From an uncultured Rhodospirillales bacterium (GTDB lineage Bacteria > Pseudomonadota > Alphaproteobacteria > Acetobacterales > Acetobacteraceae), in NCBI GenBank assembly GCA_903844135.1, contig CAIMSN010000096.1, positions 61,393 to 125,392 on the forward strand: DNA of 64,000 nucleotides. The letters run 5' to 3'. Within the stretch, counting starts at the first letter, position 1, and each line of letters starts with the position of its first letter. The position numbers were made by a program, and so were the translations under genes. Below are positions 18,574-29,140 of the stretch, piece after piece. The notes below the pieces were generated by a model, which saw only the letters and a list, made by a program, of their open reading frames with translations, was not told where the DNA came from and ran no database searches.

Positions 18574-19839
18574 ATGGCTGGACGGTTGTTGCGCACGCGG
18601 CGGTTCCTGCCGCTGTTCCTGGTCCAGGCCACCGGCGGTCTGAACGACAACCTCTTCAAGAACGCGATGGTGCTGCTGCTGGTGTTCCGCAGCGCCCATG
18701 CCGGTGCCGGTTTCGCCGCCATCGCCGGCGGCGTGTTCATCCTGCCCTACGCCCTGTTCAGCGCCGTGTCCGGACAGCTCGCCGACCGGTTCGACAAGGC
18801 GCGTCTGATCCGCCTGAACAAGATCTCCGAACTGCTGCTGATGATCCTGGGCGCGGTCGCCCTGTCCGCCGCCGGCGCCGGCGGCCTGCTGGCGGTCTTG
18901 TTCGGGCTCGGCCTGCAGGCGACCCTGTTCGGGCCCCTGAAATACGGCATCCTACCGCAGCATCTCGAACCCGCGGAGCTGCTGGGCGGCAACGCGCTGA
19001 TCGAGGCCGCGACCTTCGCGGCGATCCTGCTCGGCACCATCCTCGGCGGATGGCTGATCGGCGGTCCAAACGGCCCGGCAAGGGTGGGCGGGCTCGGCAT
19101 CCTCCTCTCCGCCGCCGGGCTCGCCGCCGCCTGGTTCGTTCCGGCCGCGCCCGGTTCCGACCAGGTGCGGGTCGAGGCCAACCTCGCCGCCGGCACCTGG
19201 CGCGTGCTGCGCGCGGCCCGCGATGCGGCGCCGGTCTGGCGCGCCATCCTCGGGCTGAGCTGGTTCTGGGCGGTCGGCGCGACCTATCTGGCGCTGTTCC
19301 CGGTGCTGGTGCGGGATCTGTTCCATGCCGACAACCGGCTGGTGACGCTCCTGCTGGCCGGCTTCGTGCTCGGCACCGCGCTGGGTGCGCTGCTCGCCGG
19401 CCGGCTGCTGCGCGGCGCCGTGTCGTTCCGCCTGGCACGCCCGTCCGGCCTGGCGCTCAGCGTCGCGACGATCCTGTTCGCGGTGCTCTGCCGCTCCGGC
19501 GCCGCGGCGCATTGGACCAGCCCCGGCGCCATGCTGGGCAGTGCGACCGGCATCGCCGCGCTGCTCGCGCTGCTGGGCGTGGCGGTGGCCGGCGGGGTGT
19601 TCTCGCTGCCGCTGAACGCGATGATCCAGCGCCACGCCGCACCGTCCGAGCGGTCGCGCATGGTGGCGGCGAACAACGTGATGAACGCGCTGTTCATGGT
19701 GGCCGGGGCAGGGGCGATCGCGCTGCTGTCCGCTCTCGGCCTGTCACCCCCGGCGACGCTGGGTCTGGCCGCCCTGGCGACCGTGCCGGTGGCCTGGCGA
19801 TTGGGGAAAGCGGCGCCACCGGATCGGGCGGCTGGCTAG
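18574..19839 (+). CDS. LplT-like MFS transporter (stand-alone)
   Basis: A 421-residue major facilitator with about 12 helices. GGLNDNLFKNAMVLL near residues 21-35 and FGPLKYGILPQHL near 119-131 are hallmarks of the LplT lysophospholipid-flippase branch. LplT moves lysophospholipids across the inner membrane for reacylation. In many bacteria this carrier is fused to or encoded beside an acyltransferase/acyl-ACP synthetase (Aas); here none is seen next to it. It begins 25 bases after the esterase and may be in the same transcript. The stop overlaps the convergent gene by four bases. Confidence 0.85.
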   Translation: MAGRLLRTRRFLPLFLVQATGGLNDNLFKNAMVLLLVFRSAHAGAGFAAIAGGVFILPYALFSAVSGQLADRFDKARLIRLNKISELLLMILGAVALSAAGAGGLLAVLFGLGLQATLFGPLKYGILPQHLEPAELLGGNALIEAATFAAILLGTILGGWLIGGPNGPARVGGLGILLSAAGLAAAWFVPAAPGSDQVRVEANLAAGTWRVLRAARDAAPVWRAILGLSWFWAVGATYLALFPVLVRDLFHADNRLVTLLLAGFVLGTALGALLAGRLLRGAVSFRLARPSGLALSVATILFAVLCRSGAAAHWTSPGAMLGSATGIAALLALLGVAVAGGVFSLPLNAMIQRHAAPSERSRMVAANNVMNALFMVAGAGAIALLSALGLSPPATLGLAALATVPVAWRLGKAAPPDRAAG

Positions 19840-20966
19840 GCGTGCTGCCACTCCGGACGGGCGGCGATCCAGCGGCGAAGGCTGAGCTGGGTGGTCTCGT
19901 CGGCATTCATCCTGGCGAGCGCCTGCACGCATTCCGGTGCCGACACCGCGTCGACCTGGGCCCGGCGCGCCGCGGCGACCAGGCCGAGATCGGACAGGGC
20001 GGTCTCGCAGGCGGTGCGCCAGCGCGCCACCAGGGAGGGCGGGGCGAGCATCGGCAGCACCAGCGCCACATCGAGCCGGGCCGCGGCGGCGGTGGCGCGG
20101 AACGCATCGAACAACGGACCGGACGGCGCGGTGCCGGATTGCGCGCGAAACCGCTCGGCGAAGGTGGCGGCGCCGGACGCGGCCGGATCGCGCGCCATCG
20201 GGTCCTCGTCGCTGCTGCCGAGCGAGAAGATCGGCGCGAAGCCGGCATCGGACAGCACCGCCAGGCGCTGCGGCACGTCGTGGCCGGTCAGGAACACCGC
20301 ATCGACCCGGCCGTCGGCGAGTGCCTTGGAAGCATCCTGCGGTTCGGACAGGCCGAACACCGGCGACGGGTCGGCGCCCAGCAGCGACAGACCGAGCAGG
20401 GCAGGGAGCTCGGGCCCGGTGACGGTCGAGGCGGCGGTCCGGATCGTCCGTCCCGTCAGCCCGGCGGAACCGCCGGCGGCGGGATCGCGGCCGACCAGGA
20501 TTCCGGAGGAGAGGCTGGCCAGCGCCGGTACCCAGCGGCCGGCATCGAAATGTACCCGCGGATCGCCCGCCAGCCAGGCGATCGCCGCGGCGCCCGGCAC
20601 CAGCATGGCGGTCGAGCCGTCCGGCGTGGTCAGCGCCTCGAAGGTGTTGGCGCCGGTCACCCCGTCGCGCCCGCCGGTCGCGGAGACCGGAATGGCACTG
20701 CCGAGCGACAGCGCCTGCGCCAGACGGGGGGCCAGCAGCCTGGCCCAGAGGCCGGGCGCGGTATCGGCCGCTCCGGCCACCAGCAGGGCCGGATGACGAA
20801 GGTTGGCGAGTGCGGTGTCCGGCAGGGAGGCGGCCACGGCACGATCCAGCGGGTCGGCCCTGGCGTCGCGCAAGCCCGCCGCGAACAGGGCGGCGCCCGG
20901 AAGTCCCAGCAACAGAGCGCGCCGTCCGGCCAGCGGTACGGCGTTTCCGGCCGATTGGTCGGTCAT
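19836..20966 (-). CDS. TctC/Bug-like periplasmic binding protein
   Basis: A 376-residue exported protein. The N-terminus reads GRRALLLGLPGAALFAAGL and ends in DARA near residue 38, consistent with a Tat or Sec signal. The mature part resembles the tripartite tricarboxylate transporter receptor (TctC/Bug) family, with a segment of the type VSATGGRDGVTGANTF. No TctA/TctB membrane genes are near, so it is an orphan receptor or has another role. ATG 20966 is chosen because it directly precedes the signal peptide. The gene lies downstream of nothing obvious and is separated from hemF by about 130 bases. Confidence 0.65.
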   Translation of the reverse strand: MTDQSAGNAVPLAGRRALLLGLPGAALFAAGLRDARADPLDRAVAASLPDTALANLRHPALLVAGAADTAPGLWARLLAPRLAQALSLGSAIPVSATGGRDGVTGANTFEALTTPDGSTAMLVPGAAAIAWLAGDPRVHFDAGRWVPALASLSSGILVGRDPAAGGSAGLTGRTIRTAASTVTGPELPALLGLSLLGADPSPVFGLSEPQDASKALADGRVDAVFLTGHDVPQRLAVLSDAGFAPIFSLGSSDEDPMARDPAASGAATFAERFRAQSGTAPSGPLFDAFRATAAAARLDVALVLPMLAPPSLVARWRTACETALSDLGLVAAARRAQVDAVSAPECVQALARMNADETTQLSLRRWIAARPEWQHA

Positions 20967-21095
20967 CGCAGCGCGTCGGTCAAAGATGTTCAACCCCGAA
21001 ACTCCACCCCGCTTCATACATGACCCGAGCAAAGTGTCCAAAATACGCGTCGTCGTCCCCTCTGCCTCTGCCGCTCATGGTCGGCTGGAGCTTGC

Positions 21096-21998
21096 TCACC
21101 AGCGGACTTCGGGGGGGAGACTCATCAGGATGGCTTCGACGTTGCCGCCGGTGCGCAGGCCGAACAGCGTGCCGCGATCATGGATCAGGTTGAACTCGAC
21201 GTAGCGGCCGCGCCGTACGAGCTGATGCTCGCGTTCCTCTTGGCTCCAGGGCCGGTGCATGCGCGCACGCACGATCGCCGGATAGGCGGCCAGGAACGCC
21301 TCGCCGACATCGCGGGTGAAGGCGAAATCGGCATGCGCATCGCCGCTGAACAGCCGGTCGTAGAAGATCCCGCCCAGCCCGCGCGGCTCCTCGCGGTGCG
21401 GCAGGTAGAAGTAGCGGTCGCACCATTCCTTGAAGCGCGGGTAGTACGCCGGATCGTGCCGGTCGCAGGCGTGGGCGAAGGCGGCGTGCAGGGCGGCGGC
21501 GGCGTCCTGGCTGTCCTGGCTGTCGGGACGCATCGGCGTGAGGTCGCCGCCGCCGCCGAACCAGCCCTGGGTGGTGATCAGCATCCGCGTGTTGAAATGC
21601 ACCGCCGGCACCAGCGGGCTCTGCGGATGCGCGACCAGGCTGATCCCCGAGGCCCAGAACCGTGGATCGGTCTCGGCGCCGGGGATCTGGGCGCGGAATT
21701 CCGGACTGAACTCGCCCTCGACGGTCGAGACGTTGACGCCGACTTTCTCGAACACCCGGCCGCGCATCAGTCCGATCACCCCGCCGCCGCCCTCGCTGCC
21801 CTCCTCCTCGAGCCGGCGCCACGGCTTGCGCTCGAACCGGCCCGGCGGCCGGTCGGCGAACGGGCCGTCCGCGTCGAGCTCCCGCTCGATCGTCTCGAAC
21901 GTGTCGCAGATCCTGTCGCGCAGGCTCTCGAACCAAAGCTGCGCGTCCTGCTTCAAGGCGTCGTGCGGCGGCCTTGCCGCCGGGGAGAGATCGTCCAT
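21096..21998 (-). CDS. hemF: Oxygen-dependent coproporphyrinogen III oxidase
   Basis: Catalyses the O2-dependent oxidative decarboxylation of coproporphyrinogen III to protoporphyrinogen IX in haem synthesis. The 300-residue length is normal for the family. Seen are [26 protein letters not shown], the [11 protein letters not shown] motif, the FYDRLFSGD segment and the C-terminal [14 protein letters not shown], all characteristic. The ATG at 21998 is preferred over in-frame upstream codons because the conserved part begins soon after it. It is divergent from the cytochrome bc genes, linking haem supply with haem proteins. Confidence 0.96.
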   Translation of the reverse strand: MDDLSPAARPPHDALKQDAQLWFESLRDRICDTFETIERELDADGPFADRPPGRFERKPWRRLEEEGSEGGGGVIGLMRGRVFEKVGVNVSTVEGEFSPEFRAQIPGAETDPRFWASGISLVAHPQSPLVPAVHFNTRMLITTQGWFGGGGDLTPMRPDSQDSQDAAAALHAAFAHACDRHDPAYYPRFKEWCDRYFYLPHREEPRGLGGIFYDRLFSGDAHADFAFTRDVGEAFLAAYPAIVRARMHRPWSQEEREHQLVRRGRYVEFNLIHDRGTLFGLRTGGNVEAILMSLPPEVRW

Positions 21999-22021
21999 GT
22001 CGGAAGCATAGCCGAAACCGC

Positions 22022-22052
22022 GCGGCGGTTGCGAACCGTGCGGCGGTTGCGA
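22022..22052. repeat. Two 13-bp direct repeats in the hemF-cytochrome b divergent promoter region
   Basis: GCGGCGGTTGCGA occurs at 22022-22034 and again at 22040-22052, an 18-base period, between the divergently transcribed hemF and cytochrome b genes. It may be a regulator-binding site or a chance duplication in GC-rich DNA. Confidence 0.4.
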
Positions 22053-22131
22053 CCGGCCGGACGGAACCGTAAAGATCGGGCGCCGCGCCATCCGGTTGCC
22101 GGCCGCGCCGTCACCGGAGGACTGCCACAGC

Positions 22132-23391
22132 ATGAGGCCATGGCCCGACGAGTCCGGCCCCGTCGACCGTCCCGCGGAGCAGCGCTTCGGCCGCGCCCCC
22201 ACCTCGTCGCTGCCGGACGATGCGGCGCCGGGTCTGCGCTGGCTCGATGCGCGGCTGCCGGTGATCTCGGCGTTCCGGCGCGAATATGTCGACTACCCGA
22301 TGCCGCACAACCTCAACGGGCTGTGGAATTTCGGCGCCTTCGTCACGGTGACGCTGCTGGTGCTGCTGCTGAGCGGCATCTTCCTGGCGGTGAACTACAC
22401 TGCGACGGTGACGCAGGCCTTCGCCAGCGTCGAGGCGATCGACCGCCAGGTGCCGAGCGGCTGGCTGGTGCGCTCGATCCATATGGGCGGCGTGTCGATG
22501 TATTTCGCGGCGCTCTACGTGCATATCTGGCGCGGCCTGTATTACGGCTCCTACAAGGCGCCGCGCGAGGTGCTGTGGCTGACCGGCATGGTGCTGCTGG
22601 CGATGACCATGGTCGCCGCCTTCGCCGGCTACGTGCTGCCCTGGGGTCAGATGTCCTATTGGGGGCTGACCGTCGCCGCGCATGCGCTCGGATCGATCCC
22701 GCTGGTCGGCGCTCCGCTGGGCGACTGGCTGCTGGGCGGCGGATCGCCGGGCGACGTCGCGCTGCACCGGATCTACGTGCTGCATTTCGTGATGGCGTTC
22801 GCCACCATCGGGATCGTGGTGCTGCACGTGCTGGCGCTGCACGTCACCGGCTCGAACAACCCGCTCGGGGTCGAGATCCGGTCGCCGCGCGACACCATTC
22901 CGTTCCATCCCTACTACACGGCCAAGGATGGGGTCGGGCTGGCGCTGTTCGCGCTGGCGTTCGCGGTGCTGGTGTTCTTCCTGCCCGGCTGGCTGACGCT
23001 GCCGGACAATTACCTCGAGGCCAATCCGCTCTCGACGCCGGCCGACATCACCCCGGAATGGTACTTCGCGCCGTTCTACGCCATCCTGCGCGCCGGCGGC
23101 GGGCTCGGCGTGCCGCTGTCCGCCGCCAGCCTGGCGGTGCTGTTCGCGCTGCCCTGGCTGGACGGCTCGCCGGTCCGCAGCGCGCGGTTCCGGCCGGTCT
23201 ATCGCTGGCTGCTGCCGCTGGCGGCGCTCAGCTTCGGATTTCTCGGCGTCGCCGGCTTCCACCAGCCGGCCGGCTGGTGGCTGCTGCTCAGCCGCGTCGC
23301 CACGGCATACTGGCTGCTGCACTTCCTGGTGCTGCTGCCGCTGCTGGCCAGGATCGAGCCGCGTCCGGCGCTGCCGGAGAGCATCTCCTGA
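22132..23391 (+). CDS. petB: Cytochrome b of the ubiquinol-cytochrome c reductase (bc1) complex
   Basis: A 419-residue integral membrane protein binding haems bL and bH. Four histidines of the two haem pairs are seen in RSIHMGG/YVHIWRG and [18 protein letters not shown]. The Qo-site motif appears as [13 protein letters not shown]. An N-terminal soluble extension of about 40 residues precedes the first conserved segment ([15 protein letters not shown]). The ATG at 22132 follows CGGAGG by 11 bases. The Rieske gene, normally just before, is absent here; hemF is divergent instead. The stop overlaps the cytochrome c1 start (TGATG). Confidence 0.95.
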   Translation: MRPWPDESGPVDRPAEQRFGRAPTSSLPDDAAPGLRWLDARLPVISAFRREYVDYPMPHNLNGLWNFGAFVTVTLLVLLLSGIFLAVNYTATVTQAFASVEAIDRQVPSGWLVRSIHMGGVSMYFAALYVHIWRGLYYGSYKAPREVLWLTGMVLLAMTMVAAFAGYVLPWGQMSYWGLTVAAHALGSIPLVGAPLGDWLLGGGSPGDVALHRIYVLHFVMAFATIGIVVLHVLALHVTGSNNPLGVEIRSPRDTIPFHPYYTAKDGVGLALFALAFAVLVFFLPGWLTLPDNYLEANPLSTPADITPEWYFAPFYAILRAGGGLGVPLSAASLAVLFALPWLDGSPVRSARFRPVYRWLLPLAALSFGFLGVAGFHQPAGWWLLLSRVATAYWLLHFLVLLPLLARIEPRPALPESIS

Positions 23392-24087
23392 TGCCGGCGC
23401 GCTGGTTGGCCGCAATCATTCTCGCGGCGCCGTCTATCGCCCACGCCGGACCGCTCGGCGGCCCGGATCTCGCCAGCGCGCAGCGCGGCTACGCGGTGTA
23501 TGCCCAGGTCTGCAGCGCCTGCCATTCGATGCGCCAGCTCACCTATGCCGATCTGGGCGGTCTTGGCCTCAACCACGCCCAGATCCGCGCATTGGCGGCC
23601 GCACGCAAGGTCACCGACGGTGTCGGCGCCGATGGAAGGCCGGCGCGCCGGCCCGGCCGCCCGGACGACCATCTGCCCGCGCCGTTCGCCAGCCCTCAGG
23701 CCGCCACCCTCGCCAACAACGGCGCCCTGCCGCCAGACATGTCGCGACTGGCGCTGACCCGGCCGGGCGGCGCACCGGGGATCGCCGCCCTGCTGACCGG
23801 CTACCGTCCGGCGCCGCCCGGCTTTTCGGTCCCGCCCGGCTCCTACTATAACCCGGCCGAGCCTGGCGGGCTGATCGCCATGCCGCCGCCCCTGGTGGAC
23901 GACGCGGTGGAATTTGCCGACCACACCAGGGCGACGGTGCCGCGCATGGCGGCCGACGTCGCCGCCTTCCTGGACTGGGCGGCACATCCGCACCGGGCCG
24001 CGCGTACCAGGATCGGCGTCGGCGTGGTGCTGTATCTCTCCCTGCTGGCGATGCTGGCGTTTCTCCTCAAGCGACGGATCTGGTCGA

Positions 24088-24107
<20 letters not shown>
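23391..24107 (+). CDS. petC: Cytochrome c1 of the bc1 complex
   Basis: A 238-residue exported haem protein that passes electrons from the Rieske centre to soluble cytochrome c. A signal peptide ends near SIAHA (about 15-19); the haem c site is CSACH (about 41-45); the likely methionine ligand is in AMPPPLVDD; and a C-terminal anchor helix spans about 209-228. The start overlaps the cytochrome b stop. The last 20 bases overlap mtnP. Confidence 0.93.
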
Positions 24108-24984
<877 letters not shown>

Positions 24985-25002
24985 CCGCCCGCCGTCGCGG
25001 CC

Positions 25003-25158
25003 TCAGATCCGGCCGAGCACCAGCAGGATGATCACGATCAGCAGGACCAGGCCGAGACCGCCCGACGGGAAATAGCCCCAGCCGCCGCTATAGCCCCAGG
25101 TCGGCAGCGCGCCGATCACCAGGAGGATCAGGATGATCAGCAGAATGGTTCCGAGCAT
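25003..25158 (-). CDS. DUF3309-type small membrane protein
   Basis: A 51-residue hydrophobic peptide starting MLGTILLIILILLVIGALPT, with a glycine/aromatic loop (WGYSGGWGYFPSGGLG) and a second helix ending in LVLGRI. This layout is that of the DUF3309 family, common in alphaproteobacteria and of unknown function. A GGGAG site lies seven bases before the ATG. Convergent with mtnP, 18 bases apart. Confidence 0.85.
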   Translation of the reverse strand: MLGTILLIILILLVIGALPTWGYSGGWGYFPSGGLGLVLLIVIILLVLGRI

Positions 25159-25266
25159 TGGGCGTCTCCCGTCGCGTTGACTTATTCAGGCGCTGCAACG
25201 GTCGTTCGAGGTTTCGGTTCATAACCGAAACGCGAACGGCGTCCTGTGTGTCGCTCGGGTGACAGA

Positions 25267-25929
25267 TCAGAGCGCGTGCTGCAGGAAGGCCAGCGTCCGT
25301 TCCTGCGCGATCGCGGTCGCCGCGGCGTTGTAGCTGCCGCGCTCGGAGCAGCCGAAGCCGTGGCCGGCGCCGTCATAGACGAAGATCTCCATCTCCGGGT
25401 GCGCCGCGCGGATCTTGTCGATCGCCGAGGCGGGAATATGGTCGTCGTCGGCGCCGAAATGCAGTTGCACCGGGCAGTTCGGGGTGGCGGTCGCGGTCTC
25501 TGCGATGTTGCCGCCATACCAGCCGACCGCGGCGGCGAAGCGGGTGGTGGTGGTCGCCGCCGACCAGGCCAGGGAGCCGCCCCAGCAATAGCCGACGATG
25601 CCGACCTTCTGGTGTCCGAGCGCGTCCGCCGCGGCCAGCAGGTCGGCGATGGTCTTCTCGTTGGGGATCTGCTGCATCAGCGCGATGCCGCGCTTCATGC
25701 CGGCCTCGTCGTAGTCCAGCTCGATCCCGGCTTCGGCGCGGTCGAAGATCGCCGGCGCGATGACCTTGTAGCCGGCATCCGCGAATCCGTCGGCGACGGC
25801 GCGGATGTGATGATTGACGCCGAAGATCTCCTGCACCACCACCAGCGCGCGCGGCGCGTCGTCGAACCCCGCCTGGTAGGCGGAGAAGCGATGCCCGTCG
25901 GCGGCGGTCAGAGTGGTCAGCGTGCCCAT
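25267..25929 (-). CDS. Dienelactone hydrolase family protein
   Basis: A 220-residue cytoplasmic alpha/beta hydrolase. The nucleophile elbow is GYCWGG, with cysteine as nucleophile as in dienelactone hydrolases; an acid is in FGADDDHIP and the histidine in GAGHGF. The EIFGV segment near residues 34-38 is also typical of the family. No catabolic operon for aromatic compounds surrounds it, so the natural substrate is uncertain. The ATG at 25929 is 40 bases from the divergent DUF4169 gene. Confidence 0.9.
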   Translation of the reverse strand: MGTLTTLTAADGHRFSAYQAGFDDAPRALVVVQEIFGVNHHIRAVADGFADAGYKVIAPAIFDRAEAGIELDYDEAGMKRGIALMQQIPNEKTIADLLAAADALGHQKVGIVGYCWGGSLAWSAATTTTRFAAAVGWYGGNIAETATATPNCPVQLHFGADDDHIPASAIDKIRAAHPEMEIFVYDGAGHGFGCSERGSYNAAATAIAQERTLAFLQHAL

Positions 25930-25969
25930 GGGCCTCGTCCTTGTCGATGAGATCGGGCAGATTGTGCCC

Positions 25970-26164
25970 ATGGGCGAGATCGTCAACCTCAGGACAGTGC
26001 GACGGAGACGCGATCGCGCGGCCGACGCCGCCGCCGCGGCCGACAACCGGGCCCGGCACGGCCGCACCAAGGCGGAGATCGACCGCGACCGGCGTGCCGC
26101 GGCCCAGGCCGAGCGCCTCCTCGACGGCGCCCGGCTGGAGCAGGGGCCGCCTACTGAAGCGTGA
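25970..26164 (+). CDS. DUF4169 family protein
   Basis: A 64-residue basic protein beginning MGEIVNLRTVRRRRDR, then an alanine-rich region and NRARHGRTKAEIDRDR. This pattern is that of DUF4169, a short alphaproteobacterial family of unknown function. The protein is probably helical throughout. The 3' end overlaps the convergent usg-like gene by 14 bases. Confidence 0.8.
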   Translation: MGEIVNLRTVRRRRDRAADAAAAADNRARHGRTKAEIDRDRRAAAQAERLLDGARLEQGPPTEA

Positions 26165-26411
26165 GGGTCATGCCCTGGGCGCGCAGGCTCGGCGCCTGGA
26201 TCAGGTCGAGCGAGCCGACCCGTACCGAATGCAGCCTGCCCTCGATCTCGCGCTGCCAGAATGCCAGGAACCGGTGCAGCATCGGGAAGGCCGGGGCGAT
26301 GTCGAGCTCCTGCCATATGTAGCTCTGCAGCACCGCGGGGTGGTCGGGCAGCCGGTAGAGGATTTCCGCGGTGGTCAGGCGGTAATCCTGCAATTGACGG
26401 GACAGGGACAT
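26151..26411 (-). CDS. usg: Usg family protein
   Basis: An 86-residue protein with the Usg pattern: LQDYRLTTAEILYRLPDHP at 7-25, then IWQ and a helical FPMLHRFLAFWQREIEGRLHS segment. Usg is found beside trp genes in some alphaproteobacteria, and its function is not established. A GGAGGTGCC site precedes the ATG. It is transcribed away from groESL, so the intervening 278 bases hold promoters for both directions. Confidence 0.85.
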   Translation of the reverse strand: MSLSRQLQDYRLTTAEILYRLPDHPAVLQSYIWQELDIAPAFPMLHRFLAFWQREIEGRLHSVRVGSLDLIQAPSLRAQGMTLTLQ

Positions 26412-26502
26412 GGCACCTCCGGCATGAGACGGTTTCGTGACGTGCCGATCCTGGCGGTCCCAAAGCGCCGCTTGCAACAGAAAAGCGTGCGACTTCAATG
26501 GA

Positions 26503-26529
26503 TTGGCACTCTACAGGGGCGAGTGCTGC
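26503..26529. promoter_or_regulatory. CIRCE operator 1 (HrcA site) upstream of groESL
   Basis: TTGGCACTC, nine bases, then GAGTGCTGC matches the CIRCE consensus TTAGCACTC-N9-GAGTGCTAA at 15 of 18 arm positions. It ends six bases before the -35 box of the groES promoter. CIRCE is bound by the repressor HrcA, whose gene is not in the window. Confidence 0.85.
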
Positions 26530-26534
26530 CATGA

Positions 26535-26563
26535 TTGACAGCGTGCCTGGGTGCGCCTAAATC
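26535..26563 (+). promoter_or_regulatory. Sigma70-type promoter of groESL
   Basis: A perfect TTGACA -35 box (26535-26540) and a TAAATC -10 box (26558-26563) are separated by 17 bases. The expected start of transcription, near 26570, falls inside the second CIRCE. The leader to the groES ATG is about 120 bases. Confidence 0.75.
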
Positions 26564-26567
26564 AGCG

Positions 26568-26594
26568 CTGGCACTCCGGGTCCCCGAGTGCCAA
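26568..26594. promoter_or_regulatory. CIRCE operator 2 (HrcA site) at the groESL transcription start
   Basis: CTGGCACTC, nine bases, then GAGTGCCAA: eight of nine arm positions pair. It covers the predicted start point, the usual CIRCE location. Together with the copy at 26503 it flanks the promoter, which is uncommon. Confidence 0.88.
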
Positions 26595-26689
26595 TCGGTG
26601 CGTTGCGGGTCGCCCAAGCCCGGACGCACACCAACCGGCGATGTCGCTCCACGAGCGAGGGCATCGCCTACGCTTTGAGGAGCGAACGC

Positions 26690-26989
26690 ATGGCGAAGTT
26701 CCGTCCCCTGCACGACCGCGTCGTCGTCAAGCGCCTGACCGGCGAAGAGAAGACCGCGGGCGGCATCATCATCCCCGACACCGCCAAGGAAAAGCCGATG
26801 GAAGGCGAGATCGTCGCCGTCGGCGCCGGCGCGCGCAACGAGACCGGTGCGATCGTCGCACTCGACGTCAAGGCGGGCGACCGGGTGCTGTTCGGCAAGT
26901 GGTCGGGCACCGAGGTCAAGATCGACGGCGAGGAGCTGCTGATCATGAAGGAGAGCGACATCATGGGTGTGATCGAGCAGGCCGCGTAA
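26690..26989 (+). CDS. groES: Co-chaperonin GroES
   Basis: The 99-residue lid of the GroEL chamber. Seen are the N-terminal [12 protein letters not shown], the mobile loop [19 protein letters not shown] at about 17-35 with the hydrophobic tripeptide that contacts GroEL, and the C-terminal [16 protein letters not shown]. The TGAGGAG ribosome-binding site is strong. groEL follows after 57 bases. Confidence 0.98.
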   Translation: MAKFRPLHDRVVVKRLTGEEKTAGGIIIPDTAKEKPMEGEIVAVGAGARNETGAIVALDVKAGDRVLFGKWSGTEVKIDGEELLIMKESDIMGVIEQAA

Positions 26990-27016
26990 GCTGCCGCCGC
27001 TCTGAACCGCTTCTGA

Positions 27017-28684
<1,668 letters not shown>

Positions 28685-28712
28685 GCCTTACGCTCCGTCG
28701 TTTCGAACACTG

Positions 28713-28746
28713 GAAGGCGGTCCCGAAAGGGGCCGCCTTCTTCGTT
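28713..28746 (+). terminator. Rho-independent terminator of groESL
   Basis: GAAGGCGGTCCC (28713-28724), GAAA tetraloop, and GGGGCCGCCTTC (28729-28740) form a near-perfect 12-bp stem, followed by TTCGTT. Confidence 0.85.
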
Positions 28747-28893
28747 ATCGACGCGTGATTCCCACGAGATCATCTTTTCGTGATTGACAGAAAAGCCGCC
28801 ATCTGACCCCATATCGATCGGTCAGCGGAACGGGCTCAGAACGAGCGGAACCGTCTGGCGCGTGCGCGCGACTGGCGAGAAGGATTGACCGAC

Positions 28894-29097
28894 ATGGCGA
28901 TCGGTTCGGTGAAATGGTTCAACACCACCAAGGGTTTCGGCTTCATCATGCCTGACGATGGCGGCAAGGACGTCTTCGTCCACATCACCGCGGTGCAGGC
29001 GGCCGGGCTGCGCGGCCTCAACGAGGGTCAGAAGGTCAGCTACGAGATCGCGATGGAACGGGGCAAGGCCGCGGCGACCAACCTGAAGCCGATCTAG
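28894..29097 (+). CDS. Cold-shock domain protein
   Basis: A 67-residue single-OB-fold nucleic-acid chaperone. RNP1-like KGFGFI (near 13-18) and RNP2-like VFVHIT (near 27-32) with KWFN at 7-10 are the binding surface. The ATG at 28894 follows GAAGGA by nine bases; a TTG nine bases upstream is too close to the ribosome-binding site to be used. The 5' untranslated region is over 60 bases if the TTGACA at 28784 is the -35 box. Confidence 0.95.
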   Translation: MAIGSVKWFNTTKGFGFIMPDDGGKDVFVHITAVQAAGLRGLNEGQKVSYEIAMERGKAAATNLKPI

Positions 29098-29107
29098 ACA
29101 ACGAGAC

Positions 29108-29132
29108 GCGGGCGCCTGCTGTTGTCGCCCGC
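29108..29132. terminator. Possible bidirectional terminator between cold-shock gene and helicase
   Basis: GCGGGCG (29108-29114) and CGCCCGC (29126-29132) can pair around an 11-base loop. There is only a short pyrimidine run after it. It sits between two convergent genes. Confidence 0.4.
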
Positions 29133-29140
29133 TTCCGTCC

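Noticed and set aside
22111..23415. 434-codon minus-strand frame over cytochrome b
   Set aside because: It is the complement of a well-supported cytochrome b gene; composition is antisense-like.
28784..28815. TTGACA plus CATATC as the cold-shock gene promoter
   Set aside because: The spacer would be 20 bases, too long for a normal sigma70 promoter; kept only as a remark in the gene entry.
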